The translations under genes were made by a program, and so were the position numbers. A DNA stretch of 64,000 nucleotides. Source: DASQBT01 sp963746955 (GTDB taxonomy: Bacteria > Pseudomonadota > Gammaproteobacteria > Burkholderiales > Thiobacillaceae). The stretch is taken from assembly GCA_963746955.1 (NCBI GenBank), contig CAVVDR010000009.1, positions 551,630 through 615,629 on the forward strand, written 5' to 3'. Positions 1 to 8,475 of this stretch are shown here, piece after piece. The notes below the pieces were generated by a model that was given only the letters and a program-made list of their open reading frames with translations, searched no databases and had not been told where the DNA came from. Every line of letters begins with the position of its first letter. Position 1 is the first letter of the stretch.

Positions 1-97
1 CCGCGCCGAAACCCGATACCCGTATGTGCGCAGGCAGCAGATACGTCACCGCCAACAGGGCGACAGCATTCAGAATCCACAACAGCAGTAGACGCAT
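1..97 (-). CDS. Phage-holin-family-4-like membrane protein, N-terminus only
   Basis: The gene runs off the window; only its first 32 codons are visible. The peptide starts MRLLLLWILNAVALLAVTYL, a hydrophobic helix followed by a short polar turn, as in the small YvlD/holin superfamily IV membrane proteins. The start is supported by an AGGAG-type ribosome site about 5 bases upstream (complement 102-110). In betaproteobacteria a gene of this family usually sits between ahcY and metF, which fits its place just downstream of ahcY on the same strand. The family call rests on this context plus the single membrane helix, so it is moderate. Confidence 0.55.
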   Translation of the reverse strand, partial: MRLLLLWILNAVALLAVTYLLPAHIRVSGFGA

Positions 98-187
98 GAC
101 GCGCTCCTTTCAAAGTTGGCCGGGCAGACGATCATGCTACGTGCGCGGAGCAGCCTCGGTTATGCCAGGACCATGGTCTTCACGCAA

Positions 188-1600
188 TCAGTAACGATAG
201 TGCTCGGCCTTGTATGGGCCCTGCTTGCCCACGCCGATATAGGCAGCTTGCTGCTCAGTCAGTTCGGTCAGTTGCGCATTGAGCTTTCTCAATTGCAAAC
301 GCGCGACCTTTTCATCCAGATGCTTGGGCAGCGTGTAGACCCCAACCGGATACTTGCCGTTCTGGGTGTAGAGCTCTATCTGGGCCAGAGTCTGGTTGGC
401 AAAGGACGACGACATCACATAGCTCGGGTGCCCCGTGGCACAACCCAGATTCACCAGCCGCCCTTTGGCCAGCAGGATGATCCTTTTCCCGTCCGGAAAA
501 ATCACGTGATCGACCTGCGGCTTGATTTCGTCCCACTGGTATTTCTCGATGCCGGCCACATCAATTTCATTGTCGAAGTGGCCAATGTTGCACACGATGG
601 CCTGGTCCTTCATCTTGGCCATGTGCTCGTGGGTGATGACGTGGAAATTGCCCGTGGCGGTGACGAAGATGTCGGCCTTGTCCGCGGCGTAATCCATGGT
701 CACGACACGATACCCTTCCATAGCGGCCTGCAGCGCGCAGATGGGGTCGATCTCGGTTATCCACACCTGGGCTGAAAGCGCACGCAAGGCTTGCGCGCTG
801 CCCTTGCCCACGTCGCCGTAGCCGGCAACTACCGCAACCTTGCCCGCCACCATCACATCGGTGGCGCGCTTGATGCCATCGACCAGCGATTCGCGACAGC
901 CATACAGATTGTCGAACTTGGACTTGGTCACCGAATCATTGACGTTGATCGCGGGGAACTTCAACTCGCCACGCTCGTGCATCTGGTACAAACGGTGGAC
1001 GCCGGTCGTGGTCTCCTCGGTCACGCCCTTGATGTGCCCCAGCCGGGTCGAGTACCACTTGGGATCGGTCCCCAGCTTGGACTTGATGGCAGCGAACAGC
1101 ACCCTTTCTTCTTCGCTTTCTGGCTTGTTCAGCACCGCGAGATCCCTCTCAGCCCTGGCGCCCAGATGCAGCAGAAGAGTGGCGTCGCCGCCGTCGTCCA
1201 AAATCATGTTGGAATAGCCCCCGTCCGGCCACTCGAATATCCTGTGGGTGTAGTCCCAGTATTCAGCCAGCGATTCGCCCTTTACCGCAAACACGGGGGT
1301 ACCGGAAGCCGCGATGGCGGCGGCGGCATGGTCCTGGGTGGAGAAGATGTTGCACGAGGCCCAGCGCACCTGGGCTCCGAGGGCCTGCAACGTTTCGATC
1401 AACACCGCCGTCTGGATGGTCATGTGCAGACTGCCGGTGATGCGGGCGCCGCGCAGTGGGTGGCTGGCTGCAAATTCTTCGCGGATGGCCATCAGGCCGG
1501 GCATCTCGGTCTCGGCGATGGCGATTTCCTTGCGCCCCCAACCAGCCAGGGTCAGGTCGGCGACGATGTAATCAGCAAAGCGATTGAGTACGGCGTTCAT
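188..1600 (-). CDS. ahcY: S-adenosylhomocysteine hydrolase (adenosylhomocysteinase)
   Basis: It encodes a 470-residue cytosolic enzyme that splits S-adenosylhomocysteine into homocysteine and adenosine, closing the activated methyl cycle fed by metK. The Rossmann NAD-binding motif GYGDVGKGSA, the substrate region HMTIQTAVLIETL and the family C-terminus KAEHYRY are all present, and the length is typical. The reading frame stays open upstream, but the ATG at 1600 (MNAVLNRFADYIVADLTL) is preceded by GGAGGGCG and starts where homologues start. The extra upstream codons would run into the riboswitch. A riboswitch for the enzyme's own substrate lies in the leader, so expression should rise when S-adenosylhomocysteine accumulates. 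Confidence 0.97.
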   Translation of the reverse strand: MNAVLNRFADYIVADLTLAGWGRKEIAIAETEMPGLMAIREEFAASHPLRGARITGSLHMTIQTAVLIETLQALGAQVRWASCNIFSTQDHAAAAIAASGTPVFAVKGESLAEYWDYTHRIFEWPDGGYSNMILDDGGDATLLLHLGARAERDLAVLNKPESEEERVLFAAIKSKLGTDPKWYSTRLGHIKGVTEETTTGVHRLYQMHERGELKFPAINVNDSVTKSKFDNLYGCRESLVDGIKRATDVMVAGKVAVVAGYGDVGKGSAQALRALSAQVWITEIDPICALQAAMEGYRVVTMDYAADKADIFVTATGNFHVITHEHMAKMKDQAIVCNIGHFDNEIDVAGIEKYQWDEIKPQVDHVIFPDGKRIILLAKGRLVNLGCATGHPSYVMSSSFANQTLAQIELYTQNGKYPVGVYTLPKHLDEKVARLQLRKLNAQLTELTEQQAAYIGVGKQGPYKAEHYRY

Positions 1601-1630
1601 CACGCCCTCCTTTCTGTTAGACAAAAAGTG

Positions 1631-1702
1631 ACGTGAGCGCCGTTGCCAAGCCTTGCGGCCGCCCCGAGCCTGGCTCTTAAGAGTTGCAACGCTCCTCGGG
1701 GC
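1631..1702 (-). promoter_or_regulatory. S-adenosylhomocysteine (SAH) riboswitch
   Basis: Read on the minus strand, the leader of ahcY contains CCCGAGGAGCGTTGCAAC, then CCAGGCTCGGGG, then AACGGCGCTCACG. These are the conserved blocks and pairing partners of the SAH riboswitch (Rfam RF01057), a genetic ON switch found upstream of ahcY in beta- and gammaproteobacteria. The outer helix CCCCGAG/CTCGGGG and the pseudoknot partner GAGCG/CGCTC are visible. It ends about 30 bases before the ahcY start codon. Confidence 0.93.
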
Positions 1703-1741
1703 TTGATGGGAGGACACCCGGAGGTGTCCGGTATGAATTAA

Positions 1742-1891
1742 TTAAGCAGCGGACTTGCCGCCCTTGCTGGGCTTGAGGGCTTCCAGCGTCTTGAAAATGC
1801 CCTTGGGTGCGCCGACAAACATGCGTTTGAAGGTCTTGGGCAGGCAACGGCGCTCCAAGGTGTTGCGGCGGGTGCGTTTTCGTTCGGCCAT
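1742..1891 (-). CDS. Small basic conserved hypothetical protein (49 aa)
   Basis: A 49-codon gene lies between metK and the ahcY riboswitch. The product starts MAERKRTRRNTLERR and is rich in Arg and Lys, ending GGKSAA. It has no membrane segment, Cys motif or domain I recognise. Codon use matches the neighbours, and the frame is closed cleanly by TAA just before the riboswitch. The high positive charge suggests nucleic-acid or ribosome contact, but that is inference only. It lies on the same strand 39 bases after the metK stop and probably shares the metK transcript. Confidence 0.6.
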   Translation of the reverse strand: MAERKRTRRNTLERRCLPKTFKRMFVGAPKGIFKTLEALKPSKGGKSAA

Positions 1892-1930
1892 GGTGGTTTC
1901 TCTCGGTCAAAATTCAAGCGGTGAATTGTA

Positions 1931-3100
1931 TCAGACTCCTGCATCCGCCCTGAGCGCGGCAGCCTTATCGGTCGTCTCCCAGGTAAACTCCGGTTCATCA
2001 CGGCCAAAATGGCCGTAAGCGGCAGTCTTGGCGTAGATGGGCCGAAGCAGGTCAAGCATCAGGATGATGCCCTTGGGCCGCAGGTCAAAATGCCTGTCTA
2101 TCAGCTCAATCAGCTTGTGTTCCGGAACCTTGCCGGTGCCGAAGGTTTCGACCATCAGAGAAGTGGGCTTGGCCACACCAATGGCATAGGACACCTGCAC
2201 CAGACACTTGTCCGCCAGGCCTGCAGCAACCATGTTCTTGGCTACGTAGCGGGCTGCGTAGGCGGCCGATCGATCGACCTTGGACGGATCCTTGCCAGAA
2301 AACGCCCCGCCGCCGTGTGGCGCCGCCCCGCCATAGGTATCGACAATGATCTTGCGCCCTGTCAGGCCGGCATCGCCCATGGGGCCGCCAATCACGAAGC
2401 GGCCAGTAGGGTTGACCAGATAGCGCGTGTCGCCGCCGCTGAGCATCTCCCTGGGCAGCACGGGCTTGATGATTTCCTCGATCACCGCTTCGGTGAGTTG
2501 GGCGTGGGAAACTTCCGGATGATGCTGGGTGGAAAGCACCACGGTGTCGATATGCTCGGGCTTTCCGTCCACATAGCGTATTGAGACCTGCGACTTGGCA
2601 TCGGGCCGCAACCACGACAGGCGTCCATCCCTGCGCAGTTCCGACTGGCGCTGGGTCAGCCGGTGCGCCAGGTAGATCGGCATGGGCATGAGCTGGGACG
2701 TCTCGTTGCAGGCATAGCCGAACATCAGGCCCTGATCGCCCGCGCCCTGATCGAGGAACAGGCCTTCGCCTTCATTGACGCCAGCGGCGATATCGGGCGA
2801 CTGCTTGCCGATCGAGGTCATCACCGAGCAGGTGTTGTAGTCGAAGCCGAGCTCCGAACTGTCGTAGCCGATGCGCTTGATGGCTTGGCGCGCCACCTGA
2901 TTGAAGTCAACCACGGCGGTTGTGGTGATTTCACCGGCAATCACAACCAGTCCGGTGGTCAGCAGCGATTCGCACGCCACGCGGGCCTGCTTGTCCTGAG
3001 TTAGAATCGCGTCGAGTACGGCGTCGGAAACCTGGTCGGCCATCTTGTCTGGATGGCCTTCGGAAACGGATTCCGAGGTGAAGATATAGTCTCTTAGCAT
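1931..3100 (-). CDS. metK: S-adenosylmethionine synthetase
   Basis: A 389-residue cytosolic enzyme makes S-adenosylmethionine from methionine and ATP. The family motifs are all present: GHPDKMADQVSDAVLD near residue 15, GEITTTAVVD, the Gly-rich P-loop-like GGGAFSGKDPSKVDRSAAY and the C-terminal DLRP region. The length is normal. The start MLRDYIFTSESVSEG matches the usual N-terminus. Its product feeds methylation reactions whose by-product is removed by ahcY downstream. The gene is divergent from the acyltransferase operon that starts at 3257. In its leader ACCCCG and CGGGGT can pair (complement 3116-3146), but no known SAM riboswitch consensus is visible. Confidence 0.97.
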   Translation of the reverse strand: MLRDYIFTSESVSEGHPDKMADQVSDAVLDAILTQDKQARVACESLLTTGLVVIAGEITTTAVVDFNQVARQAIKRIGYDSSELGFDYNTCSVMTSIGKQSPDIAAGVNEGEGLFLDQGAGDQGLMFGYACNETSQLMPMPIYLAHRLTQRQSELRRDGRLSWLRPDAKSQVSIRYVDGKPEHIDTVVLSTQHHPEVSHAQLTEAVIEEIIKPVLPREMLSGGDTRYLVNPTGRFVIGGPMGDAGLTGRKIIVDTYGGAAPHGGGAFSGKDPSKVDRSAAYAARYVAKNMVAAGLADKCLVQVSYAIGVAKPTSLMVETFGTGKVPEHKLIELIDRHFDLRPKGIILMLDLLRPIYAKTAAYGHFGRDEPEFTWETTDKAAALRADAGV

Positions 3101-3256
3101 GATGGCTCCAAAATATTACCCCGCTTGCCTGCGCGACCGGACCGGGGTTATGGAGCGGCGACGCTTTAGCAGTATTTTTAACCCGCCCGCAAGTTGTCTG
3201 AATTAACACGGCGGCTTTCGATATTCTCTAACCGGACCATTCTTTAGTCAACCCGC

Positions 3257-4123
3257 ATGGCCCTGCTCTTAAGGTTGCTGTCCTACCTGCCCCTGCCCGT
3301 CCTGCACGGCGCAGGCACCGTTCTGGGATGGCTGATTTATCTGGCGCCTGGTCGTCACGGCCCTCGCATGCGGGCCAATCTGTTGCAAAGCGGCCTGTGC
3401 GCCAACCCCGCCTGCCGTCCCCTGCTGCGCCACGCCATTGCCGAGTCCGGCAAGGGTCTGCTGGAGCTGGCTCCCATCTGGATGCGCCCCCACGCTCAGA
3501 CCGTCCAACTCGTGCGCGAGCTATCCGGCTGGGAAGAACTGGATGCAGCGCTCAAGGACGGCAAGGGCGTGATACTGATGTCGCCTCACATCGGCTGCTT
3601 CGAGATGATCAACCAATATGTCGCGTCCCGCATTCCTCTCACCGCCATGTACAAGCCGGCGCGCAATCCGGTCCTCGACCGGATCATGAAGGCCGGCCGC
3701 GAGCGCGGCCAGGCTCATCTGGTTCCCACCGACATGACGGGCATCAAGGCCATGCTCAAGGCGCTGAAGAGAGGTGAAGCCATCGGCATACTGCCCGACC
3801 AGGTCGCCACCCAGGGAGAGGGCGTCTGGGCCCCCTATTTTGGCCGCTGGGCCTACACCCCGACCCTGGCCTTCCGGCTGGCCCAATCCACCGGCGCGGC
3901 GCCCTTCATGGTTTACGCGGAACGCCTGCCCTGGGGCCGCGGCTACCACCTGCACTTCGACGCCATCGCTCTCTTTCCTGCGGACAAACAGGCGGCAGCC
4001 GCGCAGCTCAACCGGGAAGTGGAACGCGTGGTACGCGCCGTTCCCGCCCAATATCTGTGGGGGTACCAGCGCTACAAGAAGCCGGGCGATGCGCCGCCGC
4101 CGCCGGACGCGCCATGCACATGA
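3257..4123 (+). CDS. LpxL/HtrB-family lipid A biosynthesis acyltransferase
   Basis: A 288-residue inner-membrane-associated acyltransferase of the LpxL/LpxM family, which adds secondary acyl chains to the lipid A precursor on the cytoplasmic side. The N-terminal hydrophobic segment (LLSYLPLPVLHGAGTVLGWL) anchors it. The catalytic HX4D/E motif is seen as HIGCFE near residue 113. A conserved GILPDQ block follows near residue 178. It is the first gene of an overlapping run that continues with a second family member sharing an ATGA-type junction. Which acyl position each enzyme modifies cannot be told from sequence alone. Confidence 0.88.
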   Translation: MALLLRLLSYLPLPVLHGAGTVLGWLIYLAPGRHGPRMRANLLQSGLCANPACRPLLRHAIAESGKGLLELAPIWMRPHAQTVQLVRELSGWEELDAALKDGKGVILMSPHIGCFEMINQYVASRIPLTAMYKPARNPVLDRIMKAGRERGQAHLVPTDMTGIKAMLKALKRGEAIGILPDQVATQGEGVWAPYFGRWAYTPTLAFRLAQSTGAAPFMVYAERLPWGRGYHLHFDAIALFPADKQAAAAQLNREVERVVRAVPAQYLWGYQRYKKPGDAPPPPDAPCT

Positions 4124-4989
4124 CGCGCCTGGGAATTGCCCTGCTGTGGCTCATACACTGGCTGCCCCTGGGGCTTCAGGCTGCCTTGGGCAATCTGCTG
4201 GGACGGCTGACGGCCCACCTGGCCCGTCCCCGGCGCAAGGTGGTCGAGCGCAATCTGGCCCGCTGTTTTCCCGAGCTGAGCAAGGCACAGCGCAAAAACA
4301 TCCTGACCCGGCATTTCATGGCCGCCGCCCGTGCCGTGATTGAGCACGGCCTGCTGTTTTGGTCCTCGCAACGGCGGCTGGAAAAGCTCGTCCGGTTCGA
4401 GGGCATAGAGTACGTGGACCAGTTGCGCGGCCATCCGGTCATCGTGCTGGCGCCGCATTTCGTCGGCCTCGACATGGGCGGCGTACGCCTGAGTGCGCAC
4501 ACGCGCGGCGCCACGATCTACGTGCGCCAGCGTAATGCGCTGATCGATCGCTATCTGCGCGACGCGCGCAGCCGCTTCAATCAAAGCGTCTTGGTGTCGC
4601 GCCATGAAGGCATCCGTCCACTGATCAAGGTCATCCGGTCGGGCCTGACCTTCTATTTCCTGCCTGACCAGGACCAGGGGCGCAAGGAGTCCATCTTCAT
4701 TCCATTCTTCGGCGTGCGGACCGCGACGGTTCCCGCACTCTCGCGCCTCGCCAAAATCACCCGAGCCGCGGTCGTGCCCGGCGTCACCCGTCAACTTCCC
4801 GGTGGGCAGGGCTACGTGATGCGCTTCTATCCGGCGTGGGACAACTTCCCAACCGACGACGTGGAAGCAGACACCGAGCGCATGAACCGCTTTATCGAAG
4901 ACCGGGTGCGGGAAATGCCCGAACAGTATTTCTGGCTGCATCGGCGCTTCAAAACGCGGCCTGAGGGGGAGCCGCCTTTCTATGACTAG
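4114..4989 (+). CDS. LpxL/HtrB-family lipid A biosynthesis acyltransferase, second copy
   Basis: The product is about 291 residues and belongs to the same family as the gene before it. HFVGLD provides the HX4D catalytic motif and YFLPDQDQG the second conserved block. Two starts are possible: the ATG at 4114 has GGA at a suitable distance, and the ATG at 4120 forms the ATGA overlap with the upstream stop. Either way translation is coupled. Two adjacent lpxL-like genes are common in betaproteobacteria and probably add the two secondary acyl chains of lipid A. The next gene overlaps its 3' end by 8 bases. Confidence 0.88.
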   Translation: MHMTRLGIALLWLIHWLPLGLQAALGNLLGRLTAHLARPRRKVVERNLARCFPELSKAQRKNILTRHFMAAARAVIEHGLLFWSSQRRLEKLVRFEGIEYVDQLRGHPVIVLAPHFVGLDMGGVRLSAHTRGATIYVRQRNALIDRYLRDARSRFNQSVLVSRHEGIRPLIKVIRSGLTFYFLPDQDQGRKESIFIPFFGVRTATVPALSRLAKITRAAVVPGVTRQLPGGQGYVMRFYPAWDNFPTDDVEADTERMNRFIEDRVREMPEQYFWLHRRFKTRPEGEPPFYD

Positions 4990-5485
4990 CCCCACCCTGA
5001 TCCGCCGGTTGAAGGGGGACGAAGCGGAAGGACTGGCGCGACTTGCACGGGCAATCTGGTTGCACCACTACCCCGCGATCATCAGCCAGGAACAGATCGA
5101 TTACATGCTGGCCCAGCGTTACTCCCCTGCTCTCATCCGCAGTCAGGTGGCGAATCGGGATCATGGCTGGTGGGTGGCCGAACGGGACGAGACGCTCATC
5201 GGCTTTGCCCACACAATCCTGATGCACGGTCAGTGCAAACTGGACAAGCTGTACGTTCACCCTGACCATCGACGGCATGGCCTGGGCGCCGCGCTGCTTG
5301 AGCAGGCCAGGGAATGGGCGCAACAAGCGGGGGAAACCCGGCTGACCCTGCAGGTTAACCGGCACAATTCCCTTGCCCTGAGCGCATACCACAAGTATGG
5401 TTTTGTCATCACGGAAGCCAGGGTGTTCGACATTGGCGGGGGATTCATGATGGATGACTACTTTATGGAATTGAAGCTTGATTGA
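4982..5485 (+). CDS. GNAT-family N-acetyltransferase
   Basis: A 167-residue protein with the GNAT fold. The acetyl-CoA pyrophosphate loop is seen as HRRHGLGAAL near residues 97-106, preceded by the beta-4 strand KLDKLYVHPD. The motif-B region NSLALSAYHKYGF follows. The substrate cannot be predicted. The gene overlaps the acyltransferase before it and the CoA-binding gene after it, so all of them are likely to be on one transcript. Confidence 0.85.
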   Translation: MTSPTLIRRLKGDEAEGLARLARAIWLHHYPAIISQEQIDYMLAQRYSPALIRSQVANRDHGWWVAERDETLIGFAHTILMHGQCKLDKLYVHPDHRRHGLGAALLEQAREWAQQAGETRLTLQVNRHNSLALSAYHKYGFVITEARVFDIGGGFMMDDYFMELKLD

Positions 5486-5900
5486 GCCCTTTCAAAACCC
5501 GGAGCCGGCCGCAATCAAAGATCTGCTTGGCCGGATCAAGACCATCGCCGTGGTTGGACTGTCAGCCCAGCCCAGTCGGCCGAGCCATAAGGTGGCCCTG
5601 GCCATGCAGCGCTTCGGTTTTCGCATCGTGCCAGTGCGCCCGGGCGTAAACGAAGTGCTGGGTGAGAAGGCTTATGCCAGGCTGAGCGACATTCCGTTCC
5701 CCGTGGATCTGGCGGACGTGTTCCGCGCCGCCGAATTTCTGCCTGGGATCGTCGAAGAAGTTCTGCAACTGGCCATCCCCGCGCTCTGGATCCAGGAAGG
5801 CATTGTCAATGAGGCGGCCGCCTGCCGGGCCCGCGAGCGCGGGATCTTCACGGTCATGGACCGTTGCATCTGGAAGGAATACATGGCGCTCCATCCATGA
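5478..5900 (+). CDS. CoA-binding domain protein (YccU-like)
   Basis: A 140-residue single-domain protein with a Rossmann-type CoA-binding fold. IAVVGLSAQPSRPSHKVA near residue 23 is the nucleotide-binding loop of the YccU family, and VPVRPGVNEVLGEKAYARL is its second conserved block. The best start is TTG at 5478, overlapping the upstream stop. No good ATG lies near the conserved N-terminus. The gene ends in an ATGA overlap with dapF. The cellular role of this family is not settled. Confidence 0.85.
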   Translation: MIEPFQNPEPAAIKDLLGRIKTIAVVGLSAQPSRPSHKVALAMQRFGFRIVPVRPGVNEVLGEKAYARLSDIPFPVDLADVFRAAEFLPGIVEEVLQLAIPALWIQEGIVNEAAACRARERGIFTVMDRCIWKEYMALHP

Positions 5901-6727
5901 GGGTCAAATTCACCAAAATGCATGGGGCCGGAAATGATTTCGTCGTGCTCGATGCAATCAATCAAGCAGTCAATCTCACAACCGAGCAGGTGCGGTTGCT
6001 GGCCGACCGGCATTTCGGCATTGGATTCGATCAATTGCTGCTGGTGGAAAAACCGTTGCTCGCAGGAGCCGACTTCCGCTACCGCATCTTCAACGCGGAC
6101 GGCGGCGAAGTCGAACAATGCGGCAACGGTGCGCGCTGCTTCGCCCGCTTCGTTCTCGACCACGGAATGACTTCCAAACATGAAATCACGGTGGAAACCA
6201 AATCGGGCCTGATTACTCCCCGGCTTGAATCAGATGGCCGAGTCACCGTCAACATGGGCCCGCCGCGTTTTATACCCGCGGAGATCCCGTTTCAGGTTGA
6301 GCGCCAGGCGCTCACCTACATGCTTGACGTTGATGGTGCCAGCGTAGAGATCAGCGCCCTTTCAATGGGCAACCCCCATGCTGTGCAAATCGTGGAAAAT
6401 GTGGACTTGGCGCCGGTCGGCCTGCAGGGGCCGCGCATCGAGTTCCACCCGCGCTTTCCTGACCGGGTCAACGCGGGCTTCATGCAAATTCTCGGTCGCG
6501 GACGGGTTCGCCTGAGAGTTTACGAGCGTGGCGCCGGGGAAACCTTGTCCTGCGGCACCGGCGCGTGTGCGGCGGCGGTCGCCGGGATCACGCGCGGCTT
6601 GCTGGACAGCCGGGTGGACGTGGAAACCCGCGGCGGAGTCCTCACCATAGGGTGGCTCGGCGACAATGAGCCTGTCATGCTGACCGGTCCGACGGCCCGG
6701 GTTTTTGACGGAGAGATCGAAATCTAA
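5897..6727 (+). CDS. dapF: Diaminopimelate epimerase
   Basis: A 276-residue enzyme that interconverts LL- and meso-diaminopimelate for lysine and peptidoglycan synthesis. The start MRVKFTKMHGAGNDFVVLD is the invariant N-terminus; the frame is open further upstream but homologues begin here, and the ATG overlaps the previous stop. The two catalytic cysteines lie in CGNGARC and in SCGTGACA. The next gene follows without any gap. Confidence 0.96.
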   Translation: MRVKFTKMHGAGNDFVVLDAINQAVNLTTEQVRLLADRHFGIGFDQLLLVEKPLLAGADFRYRIFNADGGEVEQCGNGARCFARFVLDHGMTSKHEITVETKSGLITPRLESDGRVTVNMGPPRFIPAEIPFQVERQALTYMLDVDGASVEISALSMGNPHAVQIVENVDLAPVGLQGPRIEFHPRFPDRVNAGFMQILGRGRVRLRVYERGAGETLSCGTGACAAAVAGITRGLLDSRVDVETRGGVLTIGWLGDNEPVMLTGPTARVFDGEIEI

Positions 6728-7378
6728 ATGGACGTGCCAAGCGTAGACATTGCAGACTATCTCAGGTCGCATCCGGACTTCTTCAACCAGCATGCAGAAT
6801 TGCTCGCCGATCTGCATATTCCGCACCCACACGGAACCCACGCGGTGTCAATTACCGAGCGCCAGATCCTGTCGCTGCGCGAAAAGGTGCGCGTTTTAGA
6901 GAACAGGTTGGCTGATCTGATTCAGCTTGGCGAGGAAAACGACGCCATCTCCGACAAGTTGCACAATTTGACCGTAGGCCTGACGGGCGCCGCCAATATC
7001 CATGCCTTGTTGACCGCTCTGGAAAGCCATTTGCATGAAGGCTTCGCCGTTCCCCACAACGCCGTTCGTATCTGGAGCCTGTCTGCCAATGACAACCTTA
7101 CAGCGTTGCAACCGGTATCCGACACGCTGCGCGCCCAGGTCGATGCCCACCGGCATCCGTCTTGCGGGCCGCTCAGGTTCGAAGACGCGCTGACCTGGTT
7201 CGGTGAACTCGCCCCCCATCTGCGCTCCTTTGCCGCCATACCCTTGCGCAGCGACAGATCCTGCGGGCTGCTGGTGCTCGCCTCGGAGGATCCCAAGCGC
7301 TTCTATCCGGAAATGGGCGTGCTCTACCTGGAACGCCTGGGACAATTGCTGGGCGCCGCCATCGGCCGAATGACATGA
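6728..7378 (+). CDS. DUF484 family protein
   Basis: A 216-residue protein of the DUF484 family, which has a GAF-like fold. The family N-terminus IADYLRSHPDFFNQHAELLADL is followed by a short coiled-coil stretch (LREKVRVLENRLADLI) and the GAF-like core ending in LGQLLGAAIGRM. It starts directly after the dapF stop and overlaps xerC by 4 bases. The order dapF-DUF484-xerC is widely conserved in proteobacteria. Its biochemical role is unknown. Confidence 0.9.
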   Translation: MDVPSVDIADYLRSHPDFFNQHAELLADLHIPHPHGTHAVSITERQILSLREKVRVLENRLADLIQLGEENDAISDKLHNLTVGLTGAANIHALLTALESHLHEGFAVPHNAVRIWSLSANDNLTALQPVSDTLRAQVDAHRHPSCGPLRFEDALTWFGELAPHLRSFAAIPLRSDRSCGLLVLASEDPKRFYPEMGVLYLERLGQLLGAAIGRMT

Positions 7379-8259
7379 GGCTGTCTCCGGAAGTCGATGC
7401 CTACCTGGTCTACCTGGCGACCGAAAAGCGGCTGTCGGAACTCACTCTGGCGGCCTACCGGCATGATCTGACCGCGTTGCTCGCGCAGGCCGGCACTACC
7501 GCGCTGCAAGACCTTAGCTCGCACCAGATTCGAAGCTTTGTCGCCCTCCTGCATGGTCACGGACTGGCGTCCAAATCCCTCGGCCGCGTCCTTTCCGGCT
7601 GGCGCGGTTTCTACCGCTTTGCCAACCGCCGCCTGGGCTGGCAGGTCAATCCCTGCGTGGGTGTCCGGCCGCCCAAGGCCCGCAGGGCCCTGCCCCAGGT
7701 CCTGAGTCCGGACCAGTGCAGCCAGTTACTTGACCGGCAGGTTGACGACGTGCTGGAGGTGCGCGACGCCGCCATGTTCGAGCTGTTCTACTCCTCCGGA
7801 CTACGCCTGGCGGAATTGACCGGCTTGAATCTCACCGGCGTGGACATGCACACCAAGGAAGCGACCGTCACCGGCAAGGGCGCAAAAACCCGCATTGTGC
7901 CCGTCGGCGAAAAAGCCTTGCACACGCTTGAAGCCTGGCTGGTTGTGCGTGCGAGCTTGGCTGATCCCACCGAGCCCGCGCTGTTTCTCAACCGCCGCGG
8001 CCAACGGCTGTCAGCCAGGAGCGTCGGCCTGCGGCTGGAACGCTGGGCGATCAAAGCCGGCCTGCCCGTGCATGTCCACCCTCACATGCTGCGCCACTCC
8101 TTCGCCAGCCATGTCTTGCAGTCTTCCGGCGACTTGCGTGCGGTGCAGGAAATGCTGGGCCATGCGAGTATTTCCACCACCCAGATATACACGCATCTGG
8201 ATTTTCAGCACCTAGCCAAGGTTTATGACCAGGCGCACCCGCGGGCGCGCAAGAAATAG
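7375..8259 (+). CDS. xerC: Site-specific tyrosine recombinase XerC
   Basis: A 294-residue tyrosine recombinase that, with XerD, resolves chromosome dimers at dif. An N-terminal SAM-like core-binding domain (about residues 5-90) precedes the catalytic domain. The catalytic residues are visible: Arg in SSGLRLAEL, HxxR in HPHMLRHSFASH, His in LGHASISTTQIY and the nucleophile Tyr in the same stretch. Its place after dapF-DUF484 identifies it as chromosomal XerC and not a mobile-element integrase, unlike the recombinases near the end of the window. Confidence 0.93.
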   Translation: MRLSPEVDAYLVYLATEKRLSELTLAAYRHDLTALLAQAGTTALQDLSSHQIRSFVALLHGHGLASKSLGRVLSGWRGFYRFANRRLGWQVNPCVGVRPPKARRALPQVLSPDQCSQLLDRQVDDVLEVRDAAMFELFYSSGLRLAELTGLNLTGVDMHTKEATVTGKGAKTRIVPVGEKALHTLEAWLVVRASLADPTEPALFLNRRGQRLSARSVGLRLERWAIKAGLPVHVHPHMLRHSFASHVLQSSGDLRAVQEMLGHASISTTQIYTHLDFQHLAKVYDQAHPRARKK

Positions 8260-8475
8260 AGCCTGATTTTGCCCTCGGCCGTGTGCAGGAAAAGTTGGGC
8301 CTGCCCGCGGGATCCTCGGCTTGCAGTACGACGAGCCGCTCACGCTGACCCTGCGCGTAAATCAAATTCGTTCTGTGGATCCAGGTCGCGGGTCAGTCTC
8401 TCGGGCGGGGCATGGGCTTCCGTCTCACTTTTCCTGATTAGCGGCCAGCCGGTCAAGGCCCGTAAAATCCAGGAA

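Noticed and set aside
3101..3256. A possible SAM riboswitch in the metK leader.
   Set aside because: A CCCCG/CGGGG pair can form, but no known SAM riboswitch core blocks are present.
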